Assembly (NCBI RefSeq): GCF_913774235.1
Contig: NZ_CAJYDW010000005.1
Location: 124,001 to 188,000 of the forward strand
Direction: 5' to 3'
Length of the DNA: 64,000 nt
Source of the DNA: an uncultured Pseudomonas sp.
GTDB lineage: Bacteria > Pseudomonadota > Gammaproteobacteria > Pseudomonadales > Pseudomonadaceae
Positions 35,677 to 43,130 of the stretch are shown here, in pieces. The notes beneath the pieces were generated by a model. The model was given only the letters and a program-made list of their open reading frames with translations. It was not told the DNA's origin and made no database searches. Numbering within the stretch: position 1 is the first letter of the stretch; each line of letters begins with the position of its first letter. The position numbers and the translations under genes were made by a program.

Positions 35677-36242
35677 GCCTGAGCGTGCCCCTACAGTATC
35701 CCCCGCGCTTCGCCGTGACCGCGGCGGTGGAGCTGATCGACCTGACCCTGGCCGACCCTGCTGCCGTGGCCGACTACTACCGGCGCAATCGCCTGCACCT
35801 GGCGCAATCGATGCCTCGGCGCTCCGAGGCTTTCTACACCCTGGCGCAATGGCAGGGGCAGGGCGCAGCCTATCGCGCGGGCGGGCCGGGGCTCAGCGAA
35901 TTGCGTCTGGTCCTGCGCGCCGGTGCGCTGGTGGTAGGCACGGTGAACTTCAGCCAGATCGTGCGCGGTGGCTTCCAGGCCTGCTACCTGGGCTATGGCC
36001 TGGACGAGACCTGGCAGGGGCTGGGGCTGATGCGCAACGCGGTACGGCTGGGCCGGGACTTCGTCATCGAACAACTTGGCCTCAATCGCATCATGGCCAA
36101 CCACCTGCCGGAAAACGCCCGCAGTGCCCACCTGCTGACCAGCCTTGGCTTCGAGCGCGAGGGGCTGGCGCGCCGTTACCTGGAAATCGATGGGGTCTGG
36201 CGAGATCACGTGCTGACCAGCTACGTGCGTCCCGCACCCTGA
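35673..36242 (+). CDS. GNAT acetyltransferase (RimJ/RimL type) 2
   Basis: A 189-aa acetyltransferase of the Acetyltransf_3 group. It starts inside the stop codon of the first GNAT gene. Core motifs are ADYYRRNRLHLAQSMPRR near residue 35, the beta-hairpin YLGYGLDETWQGLGLMRNAVRLG near 107-130 with the acetyl-CoA loop, and ANHLPENARSAHLLTSLGFEREGLARRYLEIDGVWRDHVL near 142-180, the RimJ-like ending. It is more RimJ-like than its neighbour, so the two are not a recent duplication. It is the last gene of the six-gene operon and a hairpin follows 10 bases later. Confidence 0.87.
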   Translation: MSLSVPLQYPPRFAVTAAVELIDLTLADPAAVADYYRRNRLHLAQSMPRRSEAFYTLAQWQGQGAAYRAGGPGLSELRLVLRAGALVVGTVNFSQIVRGGFQACYLGYGLDETWQGLGLMRNAVRLGRDFVIEQLGLNRIMANHLPENARSAHLLTSLGFEREGLARRYLEIDGVWRDHVLTSYVRPAP

Positions 36243-36245
36243 ACG

Positions 36246-36271
36246 AAAAACCGGCGGAGGACCTCCGCCGG
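36246..36271 (-). terminator. Terminator of the nitrate/nitrite transporter gene, possibly bidirectional
   Basis: CCGGCGGAGG and CCTCCGCCGG are perfect inverted arms at 36251-36271. On the minus strand the stem is followed by UUUUU, giving an intrinsic terminator for the transporter gene that ends at 36279. It could also stop the GNAT operon from the other side. Confidence 0.8.
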
Positions 36272-36278
36272 GTCGCTC

Positions 36279-37490
36279 TCAGACTCGTGCCGCAGTGACC
36301 GCCGCCGAGCCCCAGGTGGTGCGCCAGCGGCGCTTGACGCTGAGCAGGCCGAACCAGGCGAGGATACCCAGGCCGGCGAACAGCCAGAGGCCGAGCTGGT
36401 AGTCACCGGTGGCCTGCTTGACGGCGCCCAGACCGGCGGTGAGGGCGAAGCCGCCGATACCGCCGGCCATGCCGATCAGGCCGGTCATGACGCCGATTTC
36501 CTTGCGGAAGCGCTGCGGTACCAGCTGGAACACCGAGCCGTTGCCGGCGCCCAGGCTGAGCATGGCGACCACGAACAGCGCCAGCGCCGCCATGGCGCTG
36601 GGCAGGTGGAAGCCCACCGCGGCGATGCAGATGGCCGCCACGGTATACATGCCGAGCAGGGCGCGGATGCCGCCGATACGGTCGGCCAAGGCGCCGCCCA
36701 GGGGCCGCATCAGGCTGCCGCCGAAGACGCAGGCCGCGGTGTAGTAGCCGGCCACCACCGGATCGAGGCCGTACTGGTCGTGGAAGTAGCCGGGCAGGGT
36801 GCTGGCCAGGCCCAGGAAGCCGCCGAAGGTCACGCTGTAGAAGAACATGAACCACCAGCTGTCGCGATCACCCAGGGCGCGGGCGTAATCGCCCAGGGTC
36901 TTGGGCGCCGGCCGCTCCGGGGCATTGCGGGCGCAGAGTACGAAGACCACCAGGGTCAATACCAGCGGCACCAGGGCGAAGCCGAACACATTGGTCCAGC
37001 CGAAGGCCTTGGCCAGCGCCGGGGCGAAGAGGGCGGCGAACACCGTGCCGGAGTTGCCGGCACCGGCGATACCCAGAGCCTTGCCCTGGTGCTGCGGCGG
37101 ATACCACTGGGATGCCAGCGGCAAGGCCACGGCGAAGGACGCCCCGGCGAAACCGAGGAACAAGCCCAGTAGCAGCGACTGCTCGTAGCTATGTACGCCG
37201 AGTTGCCAGGCCACCAGCAGGGCGAGAATCACCACCACCTGGCCGATGATGCCGGCGGTCTTGGGCGACAGCCGATCGGCGACGAAGCCGAGGATCAGCC
37301 GCAATACCGCGCCGGCCAGGATGGGCGTGGCCACCATCATGCTGCGCTGCTGGGTAGTCAGCTGCAGGTCGGTGGCGATCTGCACCGCCATCGGGCCGAG
37401 CACGTACCAGACCATGAAACTCAGGTCGAAGTAGAGGAAGGCGGCGAACAGGGTCGGCGCATGGCCGGCTTTCCAGAAACTGGGACTCAT
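36279..37490 (-). CDS. Nitrate/nitrite transporter (MFS, NarK/NasA type)
   Basis: A 403-aa major facilitator with twelve predicted helices. The nitrate-porter pattern is visible: FLYFDLSFMVWYVLGPMAVQIATDL in helix 1, the glycine-rich nitrate signature AGAGNSGTVFAALFAPALAKAFGW near residue 135 and a second one, GMAGGIGGFALTAGLGAVKQATGDYQLGLW near 350. The ATG at 37490 is chosen since SPSFWKAGHAPTLFAAFLYF is the family start; the frame upstream runs through a structured leader. That leader holds a terminator and an ANTAR-type hairpin, and nasT-nasS lie in this window, so regulation by nitrate through antitermination is likely. Confidence 0.9.
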   Translation of the reverse strand: MSPSFWKAGHAPTLFAAFLYFDLSFMVWYVLGPMAVQIATDLQLTTQQRSMMVATPILAGAVLRLILGFVADRLSPKTAGIIGQVVVILALLVAWQLGVHSYEQSLLLGLFLGFAGASFAVALPLASQWYPPQHQGKALGIAGAGNSGTVFAALFAPALAKAFGWTNVFGFALVPLVLTLVVFVLCARNAPERPAPKTLGDYARALGDRDSWWFMFFYSVTFGGFLGLASTLPGYFHDQYGLDPVVAGYYTAACVFGGSLMRPLGGALADRIGGIRALLGMYTVAAICIAAVGFHLPSAMAALALFVVAMLSLGAGNGSVFQLVPQRFRKEIGVMTGLIGMAGGIGGFALTAGLGAVKQATGDYQLGLWLFAGLGILAWFGLLSVKRRWRTTWGSAAVTAARV

Positions 37491-37518
37491 GGGGCACCTC
37501 GGGCACATCGCAGGCATG

Positions 37519-37569
37519 AAAAAGGCGCCAGTCACCCGCCCCGTTGCCGGGAGGTGAACTGACGCCTTT
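37519..37569 (-). terminator. Leader terminator (attenuator) upstream of the nitrate transporter
   Basis: On the minus strand AAAGGCGTCAGTTCACC pairs with GGTGACTGGCGCCTTT around a smaller CCCG-GCAA-CGGG hairpin, and the stem ends in UUUUU before CAUGCC. It is a canonical terminator 29 bases before the start codon in the leader, so transcription must read through it to express the transporter. Confidence 0.8.
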
Positions 37570-37578
37570 GTCGGTTGG

Positions 37579-37598
37579 GGTGACCGCCGTTGGCCACC
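37579..37598 (-). promoter_or_regulatory. ANTAR-type hexaloop hairpin in the nitrate-transporter leader
   Basis: The minus-strand RNA reads GGUGGCC-AACGGC-GGUCACC: a 7-bp stem (one G-U) closing a six-base loop with A at position 1 and G at position 4, the hallmark recognised by ANTAR proteins such as NasT/NasR. It lies 9 bases upstream of the leader terminator. A second hexaloop, normally 5' of this one, was not found clearly. Confidence 0.65.
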
Positions 37599-37804
37599 GC
37601 TAGCGGATGCTTTGCAAGAGCGACGCCAAGTTGTCCAAGCCCGCGGTTGAGCGAGGCTGACGGGGTTGGCAGCGTCTGAACAGCATGAAGCGCTGCACAA
37701 TGATCGGGCGCTGTTGGCGGAGATTGCCCTCTATTGGCGCTTTGTAGAGCAGCTGGGGCCGTTTCAATCGCGGCCATGGCGGCCGGCCGATGGCCGATCA
37801 CCAG

Positions 37805-38180
37805 CTTGCCGGGGCTGATGAAGCTGAACGCCTGCTCGGATAGCCCCCTCTCCCCTCGGGAGAGGGTTGGGGTGAGGGCGCCCTTCGTCACGAAGCCCCA
37901 GTGGAAAGGGCTGCGCCGCTTTCCACGTCTAGCTTGCCGGTGCTGATAGAGCTGAATGCCTATACGGATAGCCCCCTCTCCCCTCGGGAGAGGGGTGGGG
38001 TGAGGGCGCCCTTCGTCACGAAGCCCCAGTGGAAAAGGCTGCGCCGTTTTCCACACTACGGCTAACTTGCCGGGGCTGATGGAGCTGAGTGCCTGCTCGG
38101 ATAGCTCCCTCTCCCCTTGGGAGAGGGTTGGGGTGAGGGCGCCCTTCGTCACGAAGCCTCAGGGGAAAAGGCTACGCCGC
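37805..38180. repeat. Three tandem units of the composite repeat module
   Basis: Units start with CTTGCCGG at 37805, 37933 and 38066 (spacings 128 and 133). Each has the CTGATxxAGCTGAxxGCC segment, CGGATAGC(C/T)CC, the CCCTCTCCC/GGGAGAGGG hairpin, GGTTGGGGTGAGGGCGCCC and the GTGGAAA-TTTCCAC palindrome (degraded in the third unit). The 37600-38303 gap holds this array and a REP-like element and no gene. Confidence 0.85.
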
Positions 38181-38211
38181 GATTAGTGCGTCATGGAGTA
38201 GGTAGGGGGCT

Positions 38212-38290
38212 ATCGCGGCCACGGGCCGCTCCTACAAGAGCATCACCCGCTGTAGAAGAGGCCGCATTGGCGGACCGCCACGGCCGCGAT
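38212..38290. repeat. 79-bp REP-like palindromic element, copy 3
   Basis: Same 79-base element as at 17046 and 23232, with several point changes in the right arm (TGTAGAAGAGGCC in place of TGTAGGAGCGGCC). It ends 14 bases before the DUF4142 gene stop. Confidence 0.78.
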
Positions 38291-38303
38291 AACAGGCTTG
38301 CAG

Positions 38304-38819
38304 CTACTTCGCGTACTTGGTCTGCAATGCCTTGGCTTCCTGCAGGTGATGCTCCAGCGTCGGCAGGGTCTTCTCGGCAAAAGCCTTCAGCTCGGCATCG
38401 TCGCTGGTCTGGGATTCGGTGCGGAAGATCTGGATGGTCTGCTCATGGGCCACCACCTGGTTGTTGGCGTAGGAGCGGTCGAAGGAATCGTCGCGCACCT
38501 GCAGGATCATGGCTTTGGCCTTGTCCATCAGCTCGGCGTCGCTGGAGACCTCCAGCTTCTTCTGCTGGGCCAGGCTCTTCAACTGCTCGTTGGCCTTGGT
38601 GTGGTCGTCGATCATGCGCTGGGCGAAGGTCTTGATGTCCTGGGACTGGCTCTTCTCCAGCGCCAGCTTGCCTGCTTCGATTTCGGCGATACCCTTGGCC
38701 GAGGCGTCGTCGACGAACTGGGCCGGGGAGAGCTTGTCGGCGGCCTGGGCCAGACCGGCACCAGCGGCCAGCAGGATGGCAAGGGACAGGCTGGAAGCTT
38801 TCTTCAGCATGGGCGTCAT
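38304..38819 (-). CDS. DUF4142-domain periplasmic protein
   Basis: A 171-aa exported protein. It has a Sec signal peptide (MLKKASSLSLAILLAAGAGLAQA) and a four-helix DUF4142 domain: FVDDASAKGIAEIEAGKLALEKSQSQDIKTFAQRMIDDHTKANEQLKSLA, then SYANNQVVAHEQTIQIFRTES and a final HHLQEAKALQTKY. The family is ferritin-like in fold and often stress- or envelope-linked, but no activity is established. The start at 38819 has AGGAG 7 bases upstream; a second ATG three codons later is possible. It is not closely spaced with its neighbours. Confidence 0.9.
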   Translation of the reverse strand: MTPMLKKASSLSLAILLAAGAGLAQAADKLSPAQFVDDASAKGIAEIEAGKLALEKSQSQDIKTFAQRMIDDHTKANEQLKSLAQQKKLEVSSDAELMDKAKAMILQVRDDSFDRSYANNQVVAHEQTIQIFRTESQTSDDAELKAFAEKTLPTLEHHLQEAKALQTKYAK

Positions 38820-38934
38820 GAGGGTGCTCCTGATTTCTAGGCAGTATGAAAGGCGCCACCTGAGGGTGTCCGCCTTGCAAGTGGGACCTGCCTAAAAAGT
38901 CATACGTTCCCTTTTAAAATTCCTGAAGGCCGCG

Positions 38935-39687
38935 TCAGGCGCGGCTTACGCTTGAGCGAAACGCTTCATAGGCATCGAAATCGAAGCGCGTTGCCGAGAC
39001 GATCTGGCTCTGTTTGAGCGTCAGATAGATGTCCTTGCCCTTGTCCGCGTAGTGGGTGGTGAAGGTCACCCAGAGTTTGTCCTTGTCGCGGTAGCCGCTC
39101 ATGATCGGCTTGATGCAGACGTCCTGGTCCGCACCCTCCGTTTCACTCGGTTCGCCCAGGGTGGTGATCCGCCCGACGTACACCTTGCGCTCCTCCAGGG
39201 TGAGCATCAGCGTCTCCCGATTGATGGAGGCAGTCATCAGCAGGTCGTCCAGCGGGCTGTCCTTGAGGATGCCGGCGAGGATGAAGGTGCGGTAGTTGTC
39301 TTCGCTCAGGCCATACTTGCGCTTGATGGTAAAACGCGCCAATGCGGCCCAGCCGCTGGGAATCACCAGGGCGGTCACCGTTACCAGCAGGATCCAGGCG
39401 GCTTGCAACGAATCGTCCAGGGTGCCGGTGCGGCGCAGGAGTTCGGCCAGACCGGCGAAGTAGTCGAGCGAGAAGTGCCAACCGCCCAGCGACCAGGTAC
39501 GTTCCTGCAGGAGCTGGGCGATGCCCAGGTGCAGAGTGACGGCGAGCAGGGTGCAGAACAGACCGAAGCGTGCGCTCTGCAGATAGAGGTACTGGCCCTC
39601 GTAGCGATGCAGGCGATAGAAATACAGGGGATGCTTGTGACAGACGAGAAAGCCGCTGACCAGGATCGGCAGGAGCAGCAGGAACAT
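38935..39687 (-). CDS. Hypothetical membrane protein
   Basis: A 250-aa protein of no family I recognise. The first 20 residues are a membrane helix (MFLLLLPILVSGFLVC), a second helix lies at about 38-58 (ARFGLFCTLLAVTLHLGIAQLL) and a third at about 95-115 (AAWILLVTVTALVIPSGWAALARF). The remaining C-terminal half is a soluble, beta-rich domain (ERKVYVGRITTLGEPSE, KLWVTFTTHYADKG, DIYLTLKQSQIVSATRFD) with charge patterns expected in the cytoplasm. The ATG overlaps the TGA of the 64-aa gene upstream, so the two are coupled. Real gene, function unknown. Confidence 0.75.
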   Translation of the reverse strand: MFLLLLPILVSGFLVCHKHPLYFYRLHRYEGQYLYLQSARFGLFCTLLAVTLHLGIAQLLQERTWSLGGWHFSLDYFAGLAELLRRTGTLDDSLQAAWILLVTVTALVIPSGWAALARFTIKRKYGLSEDNYRTFILAGILKDSPLDDLLMTASINRETLMLTLEERKVYVGRITTLGEPSETEGADQDVCIKPIMSGYRDKDKLWVTFTTHYADKGKDIYLTLKQSQIVSATRFDFDAYEAFRSSVSRA

Positions 39688-39881
39688 CAGAGTTCGATGA
39701 GGCGCCGGGCGCGGGCCAGGTCTTCCTTGAACTCGGGGGAGTCGAAGACTTCCGCCGGATCGATGCGCACGGTACCGCGACCGACGACACGCATGGATTT
39801 GTAGGTGTTGTTGATGCTCGCGGCCAACTTGAGTTCGTCCGCGGAAGGCGATTTGAGCAGGTTGAACAGGCCTTTCAGCAT
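39687..39881 (-). CDS. 64-aa hypothetical protein coupled to the membrane protein gene
   Basis: A small soluble protein (LKGLFNLLKSPSADELKLAASINNTYKSMRVVGRGTV...) with a probable helical N-terminus and a C-terminal helix rich in Glu/Arg (SPEFKEDLARARRLIEL). No signal peptide or membrane helix. A plausible ribosome binding site (GGGACACCACC region) is weak. Its stop overlaps the start of the downstream membrane protein gene (TGATG), which supports it as the first gene of a two-gene unit. No family recognised. Confidence 0.65.
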   Translation of the reverse strand: MLKGLFNLLKSPSADELKLAASINNTYKSMRVVGRGTVRIDPAEVFDSPEFKEDLARARRLIEL

Positions 39882-39942
39882 GGTGGTGTCCCGAGGGTGC
39901 TCTAAGCGCTTATAGCCTGGAACGCCAGGACTGACAAGGATT

Positions 39943-39970
39943 CGCCGCGCCGCCGGTCAACGGCGCGGCG
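39943..39970 (-). terminator. Hairpin after alaC
   Basis: CGCCGCGCCG and CGGCGCGGCG form a perfect 10-bp stem with an 8-base loop, 6 bases after the alaC stop codon on the minus strand. No strong U-run follows; it is either a terminator or a 3'-end stabiliser. Confidence 0.6.
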
Positions 39971-39975
39971 TGACC

Positions 39976-41217
39976 TCAGGCCGATTCGACCCCGGACTTA
40001 CGGGTGGCAGCCTTGGGCAGCAGGCCATCGGCGCGGAACATCTGCTTGATGCCGCGCACCGCCTGGCGGATGCGGTCCTGGTTCTCGATCAGGGCGAAAC
40101 GCACATGGTCGTCGCCGTAGTCGCCGAAGCCCAACCCCGGCGAGACGCAGACCTTGGCCTCGGCCAAGAGCTTCTTGGCGAATTCCAGCGAGCCCAGGTG
40201 GGCATAGGGCTCGGGAATCTTCGCCCAGACGTACATGGAGGCCTTGGGATTCTCCACCATCCAACCAGCTTCGTGCAGGCCGCGCACCAGCACGTCGCGG
40301 CGCTGCTGGTACTGCAGGGCGATGTCGCGCACGCACTGCTGGTCGCCTTCCAGGGCGGCGATGGCCGCCACCTGCAGCGGGGTGAAGGTGCCGTAGTCGT
40401 GGTAGCTCTTGATCCGCGCCAGGGCGGCGACCAACTCGGGATTGCCGACCATGAAGCCGATCCGCCAGCCGGCCATGTTGTAGCTCTTGGACAGGGTGAA
40501 GAACTCCACGGCGATGTCCTTGGCGCCGGGTACCTGCATGATGGATGGCGCCTGCCAGCCGTCGAAGACGATATCGGCGTAGGCCAGGTCGTGTACCACC
40601 AGCACGTTGTAGCGCTTGGCCAGTTCCACCACGCGCTCGAAGAAGTCCAGCTCCACGCATTGGGCGGTGGGGTTGGAGGGGAAGCCGAGGATCATCATCT
40701 TCGGCTTGGGAATGCTTTCGCGGATGGCTCTTTCCAGCTCGGCGAAGAAGTCCATGCCCTGTACCAGGGGCACCGAACGCACCTGGGCGCCGGCGATCAC
40801 CGCGCCGTAGATATGGATCGGATAGCTCGGATTGGGCACCAGCACCGTATCGCCGGCATCCAGGGTGGCCAGCATCAGGTGCGCCAGGCCTTCCTTGGAA
40901 CCAATGGTGACGATGGCTTCGCTATCGGCATCGATTTCCACCTGGTAGCGGTCGCGATACCAATGGGAGATAGCGCGTCTCAACCGGGGAATGCCCTTGG
41001 AGCTGGAATAGCCGTGGGTGTCTTCGCGCTGGGCGACCTGGCAGAGCTTCTCGACGATGTGCGGCGGCGTGGCCCCGTCCGGGTTGCCCATGGACAGGTC
41101 GATGATGTCCTCACCGCGACGGCGCGCGGCCATCTTGAGTTCGGCGGTGATGTTGAAGACGTAGGGGGGCAGGCGATCGATGCGCGCAAAGCGGCGCACG
41201 GGACTGGAGTCAGTCAT
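39976..41217 (-). CDS. alaC: Alanine transaminase (AlaC type)
   Basis: A 413-aa PLP-dependent class I aminotransferase. The N-terminus [43 protein letters not shown] is the AlaC/YfdZ pattern; the PLP-phosphate and ring contacts include [13 protein letters not shown] near residue 105 and [11 protein letters not shown] near 185, the PLP lysine is in [16 protein letters not shown] near 245, and the C-terminal Arg is in [20 protein letters not shown]. It interconverts pyruvate and glutamate with alanine and 2-oxoglutarate. It is a single gene, with a 17-base inverted repeat 47 bases upstream of its start. Confidence 0.92.
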   Translation of the reverse strand: MTDSSPVRRFARIDRLPPYVFNITAELKMAARRRGEDIIDLSMGNPDGATPPHIVEKLCQVAQREDTHGYSSSKGIPRLRRAISHWYRDRYQVEIDADSEAIVTIGSKEGLAHLMLATLDAGDTVLVPNPSYPIHIYGAVIAGAQVRSVPLVQGMDFFAELERAIRESIPKPKMMILGFPSNPTAQCVELDFFERVVELAKRYNVLVVHDLAYADIVFDGWQAPSIMQVPGAKDIAVEFFTLSKSYNMAGWRIGFMVGNPELVAALARIKSYHDYGTFTPLQVAAIAALEGDQQCVRDIALQYQQRRDVLVRGLHEAGWMVENPKASMYVWAKIPEPYAHLGSLEFAKKLLAEAKVCVSPGLGFGDYGDDHVRFALIENQDRIRQAVRGIKQMFRADGLLPKAATRKSGVESA

Positions 41218-41263
41218 GCGTTCCTCGAAGTACGTAAGCGCCCGGAACCGTCCGAGCGACGTG

Positions 41264-41280
41264 GGTCACAGGAGGTGACC
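41264..41280. promoter_or_regulatory. Inverted repeat upstream of alaC
   Basis: GGTCAC-AGGAG-GTGACC is a perfect 6-bp inverted repeat with a 5-base spacer, centred about 55 bases before the alaC start codon. The position fits an operator, but no family consensus could be assigned. Confidence 0.3.
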
Positions 41281-41320
41281 TGCAGCGGACATTAGCCGCA
41301 GGTCGCTGCGCTTGTCGAGG

Positions 41321-41358
41321 AAAAAATCGCGCGGGCGCTCAGCTCGTGCCGAGCGCCC
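41321..41358 (-). terminator. Intrinsic terminator of the TM2-domain gene
   Basis: On the minus strand GGGCGCTC pairs with GAGCGCCC (10-base loop), followed by GCGCGA and a UUUUUU run, beginning 10 bases after the TM2 gene stop codon. Confidence 0.75.
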
Positions 41359-41367
41359 CGACCTTCA

Positions 41368-41691
41368 TCAGAGCGATGGGTTGCCCTGCAGCACGGCGAC
41401 TTCCAGGCGTGCCTGCTGCCGCACCTTGTCCTGGTGCTCCTGGATCATGCCAGGGATGAGGAAGGCATCGACCAGGCACCAGATGCCGATCGCGATCCAG
41501 GGGATTAAGAACGTGACCCAACCGATCAGCCAGAGCACCAGCATGACGCAGGCACTGCCGTTGCGGCCGAGGTAGAAGCGATGACCACCGAGTATGCCGA
41601 AGAAGAACCAGATGACATAGGCGGCGCCGGTGGATTTGCGCGCGTTGGCGACCTTTTGTTCGACCAGCATTTCGGATTGCAGCGAGCTCAT
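41368..41691 (-). CDS. TM2-domain membrane protein
   Basis: A 107-aa protein with the TM2 domain: KSTGAAYVIWFFFGILGGHRFYLGRNGSACVMLVLWLIG (helix 1 and the GGHRFYLG turn) and WVTFLIPWIAIGIWCLVDAFLIPGMI (helix 2 with the conserved WxxxDxFLIP). Two short soluble tails flank it. The start at 41691 (SSLQSEMLVEQKV) has AAAGGA at normal spacing; an in-frame ATG two codons upstream lies too close to it. The domain is common in bacteria and its function is unknown. Monocistronic, with its own terminator. Confidence 0.88.
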   Translation of the reverse strand: MSSLQSEMLVEQKVANARKSTGAAYVIWFFFGILGGHRFYLGRNGSACVMLVLWLIGWVTFLIPWIAIGIWCLVDAFLIPGMIQEHQDKVRQQARLEVAVLQGNPSL

Positions 41692-41817
41692 GGGCATAAG
41701 TCCTTTTGATTGAGCGAGTCCGTGAAGTCGGTATTTTTACAGAATTTTGCCAACTCTTCCACGGAGGTGGCCGGCTTCCCTGCCGGTCGTAGCTGACTCT
41801 CGGCGGTGCGGCGACAC

Positions 41818-43062
41818 TCAGGGCGTGCGGATGACGTCCAGCAGATCCAGTCGCTGCCACTGGTTATGGGCGGGATCCAGGCCCAGTTCGGGCACACCAT
41901 GGGGCTTGGCGAGGCGTGCCTGGGCGGCGGCGGCGTCGAGCGCCGGTGCCAGGGCCTGGGCCAGGCCAGGGGCGCTGGCGGGAACCTGGATCGGCTGCTT
42001 GACTGAACCGGCAGTGGGCGGGCCGTAGCTCAGGGTGTAGTGGTTGAAGGCGAAGGCCGCGCGGCTGTTCCAGGGGTCTTGGCCGACCGCTGCGCTCGCG
42101 GCGCACTGGCCCAGGGCCACACCGCAGGCCTTGGTCAGGGCCGTACGCAGTTGCTCGCGCGCCTCGTCGAACAGGCGGCGATAGGCGGGGTCGGCCAGGT
42201 AGTGGGCGACGTTGTACTGGGCGATCATGCGTCCGCCGATGACGTCCAGCGGATAGTGCACCCCGAGTACCTGCCGCGAGTAGCCGTAGCCGGCACCGCG
42301 GGCAATCAGGGCCGGGGCCCGTTCGGGCAGCATGGCGGCGAGCAGCAGGCTGTCGGTATAGCCCACGGTGCTATGGCCGCTGGGGAAGGCGCCGGCCGAG
42401 GCGACATAGGGTTTGCCATCGCCCACCACCACGCGATCCGGCACCAGGGTCACCGGTTTGTCCGGCAGCAGGAAGGGACGCGGGTAATCGAAGTATTTCT
42501 TGGCCGGCGCGGTGCTCACTTCCGAGGCCTTGATCAGCGCCGCGGCCTTGCCCAGGTCGCCCCGCTCGTAGGCGTCGAGGAAGGCCTGGCCCAGGCGCGG
42601 ACCCAGGGCGTCGGCGAGGTAGTAGAGGAAGGCGATGCCGTTGGCATCGAGCACCGCCCGGTCCTGCAGCTTCGGCGAGGCGCTGTGATTGATGCGCACG
42701 ACGGTGGCCGTGCTGGCCGCCAGCAGGCTCTGCGGCAGGGTACGGAAGCCTTCCAGCACCTGGATGTCGGCCTGTTGCAACTGCTCCTTGGCGAAGTCGT
42801 AGCCTTGCGCGGTCAGCCAGGCCTCATCGGTCAGGGGCGCGGTCTGGCGGACGTGCTCGATGCCGCTCTGGTCGAGTGGCTGGGCGGCCTGGCGCAGGCG
42901 CTGCACCAGCAGTTCGCGCTGGCGCTGTTCCAGCTGGGCGAAGGCCCCGGTCTTGCCAGCCTGTTCCAGGCTGGTGAGGAAGGCCTGGGGTTGGGTGCTG
43001 GCCGCCTGGGCCAGCGGGGTGAGCAGCAATCCGCAGATAAGACTGGCGGTGACAGCGCGCAT
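41818..43062 (-). CDS. PAP2-family acid phosphatase, periplasmic
   Basis: A 414-aa exported phosphatase with signal peptide MRAVTASLICGLLLTPLAQA. The three PAP2/class A acid phosphatase motifs are present: KKYFDYPRPF (K-x6-RP) near residue 188, the PSGHST segment (GAFPSGHSTVGY) near 227, and SRQVLGVHYPLDVIGG near 260 with the catalytic His and Asp. It is longer than PhoN-type enzymes (about 250 aa), with an extra N-terminal domain of about 150 residues and a C-terminal extension. The likely role is release of phosphate from organic esters in the periplasm. It is not coupled to the nasT gene upstream (69-base gap). Confidence 0.9.
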   Translation of the reverse strand: MRAVTASLICGLLLTPLAQAASTQPQAFLTSLEQAGKTGAFAQLEQRQRELLVQRLRQAAQPLDQSGIEHVRQTAPLTDEAWLTAQGYDFAKEQLQQADIQVLEGFRTLPQSLLAASTATVVRINHSASPKLQDRAVLDANGIAFLYYLADALGPRLGQAFLDAYERGDLGKAAALIKASEVSTAPAKKYFDYPRPFLLPDKPVTLVPDRVVVGDGKPYVASAGAFPSGHSTVGYTDSLLLAAMLPERAPALIARGAGYGYSRQVLGVHYPLDVIGGRMIAQYNVAHYLADPAYRRLFDEAREQLRTALTKACGVALGQCAASAAVGQDPWNSRAAFAFNHYTLSYGPPTAGSVKQPIQVPASAPGLAQALAPALDAAAAQARLAKPHGVPELGLDPAHNQWQRLDLLDVIRTP

Positions 43063-43130
43063 GGGAGGTCTCCGGTTGACGGTGGCCCCCAGTCTGGGAT
43101 GCGCTGATTGCCGAAATGTTACAAGATATT

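Noticed and set aside
37805-38180. Possible CRISPR array
   Set aside because: Units are 128-133 bases long and similar throughout; there are no short identical repeats with unique spacers and no cas genes.
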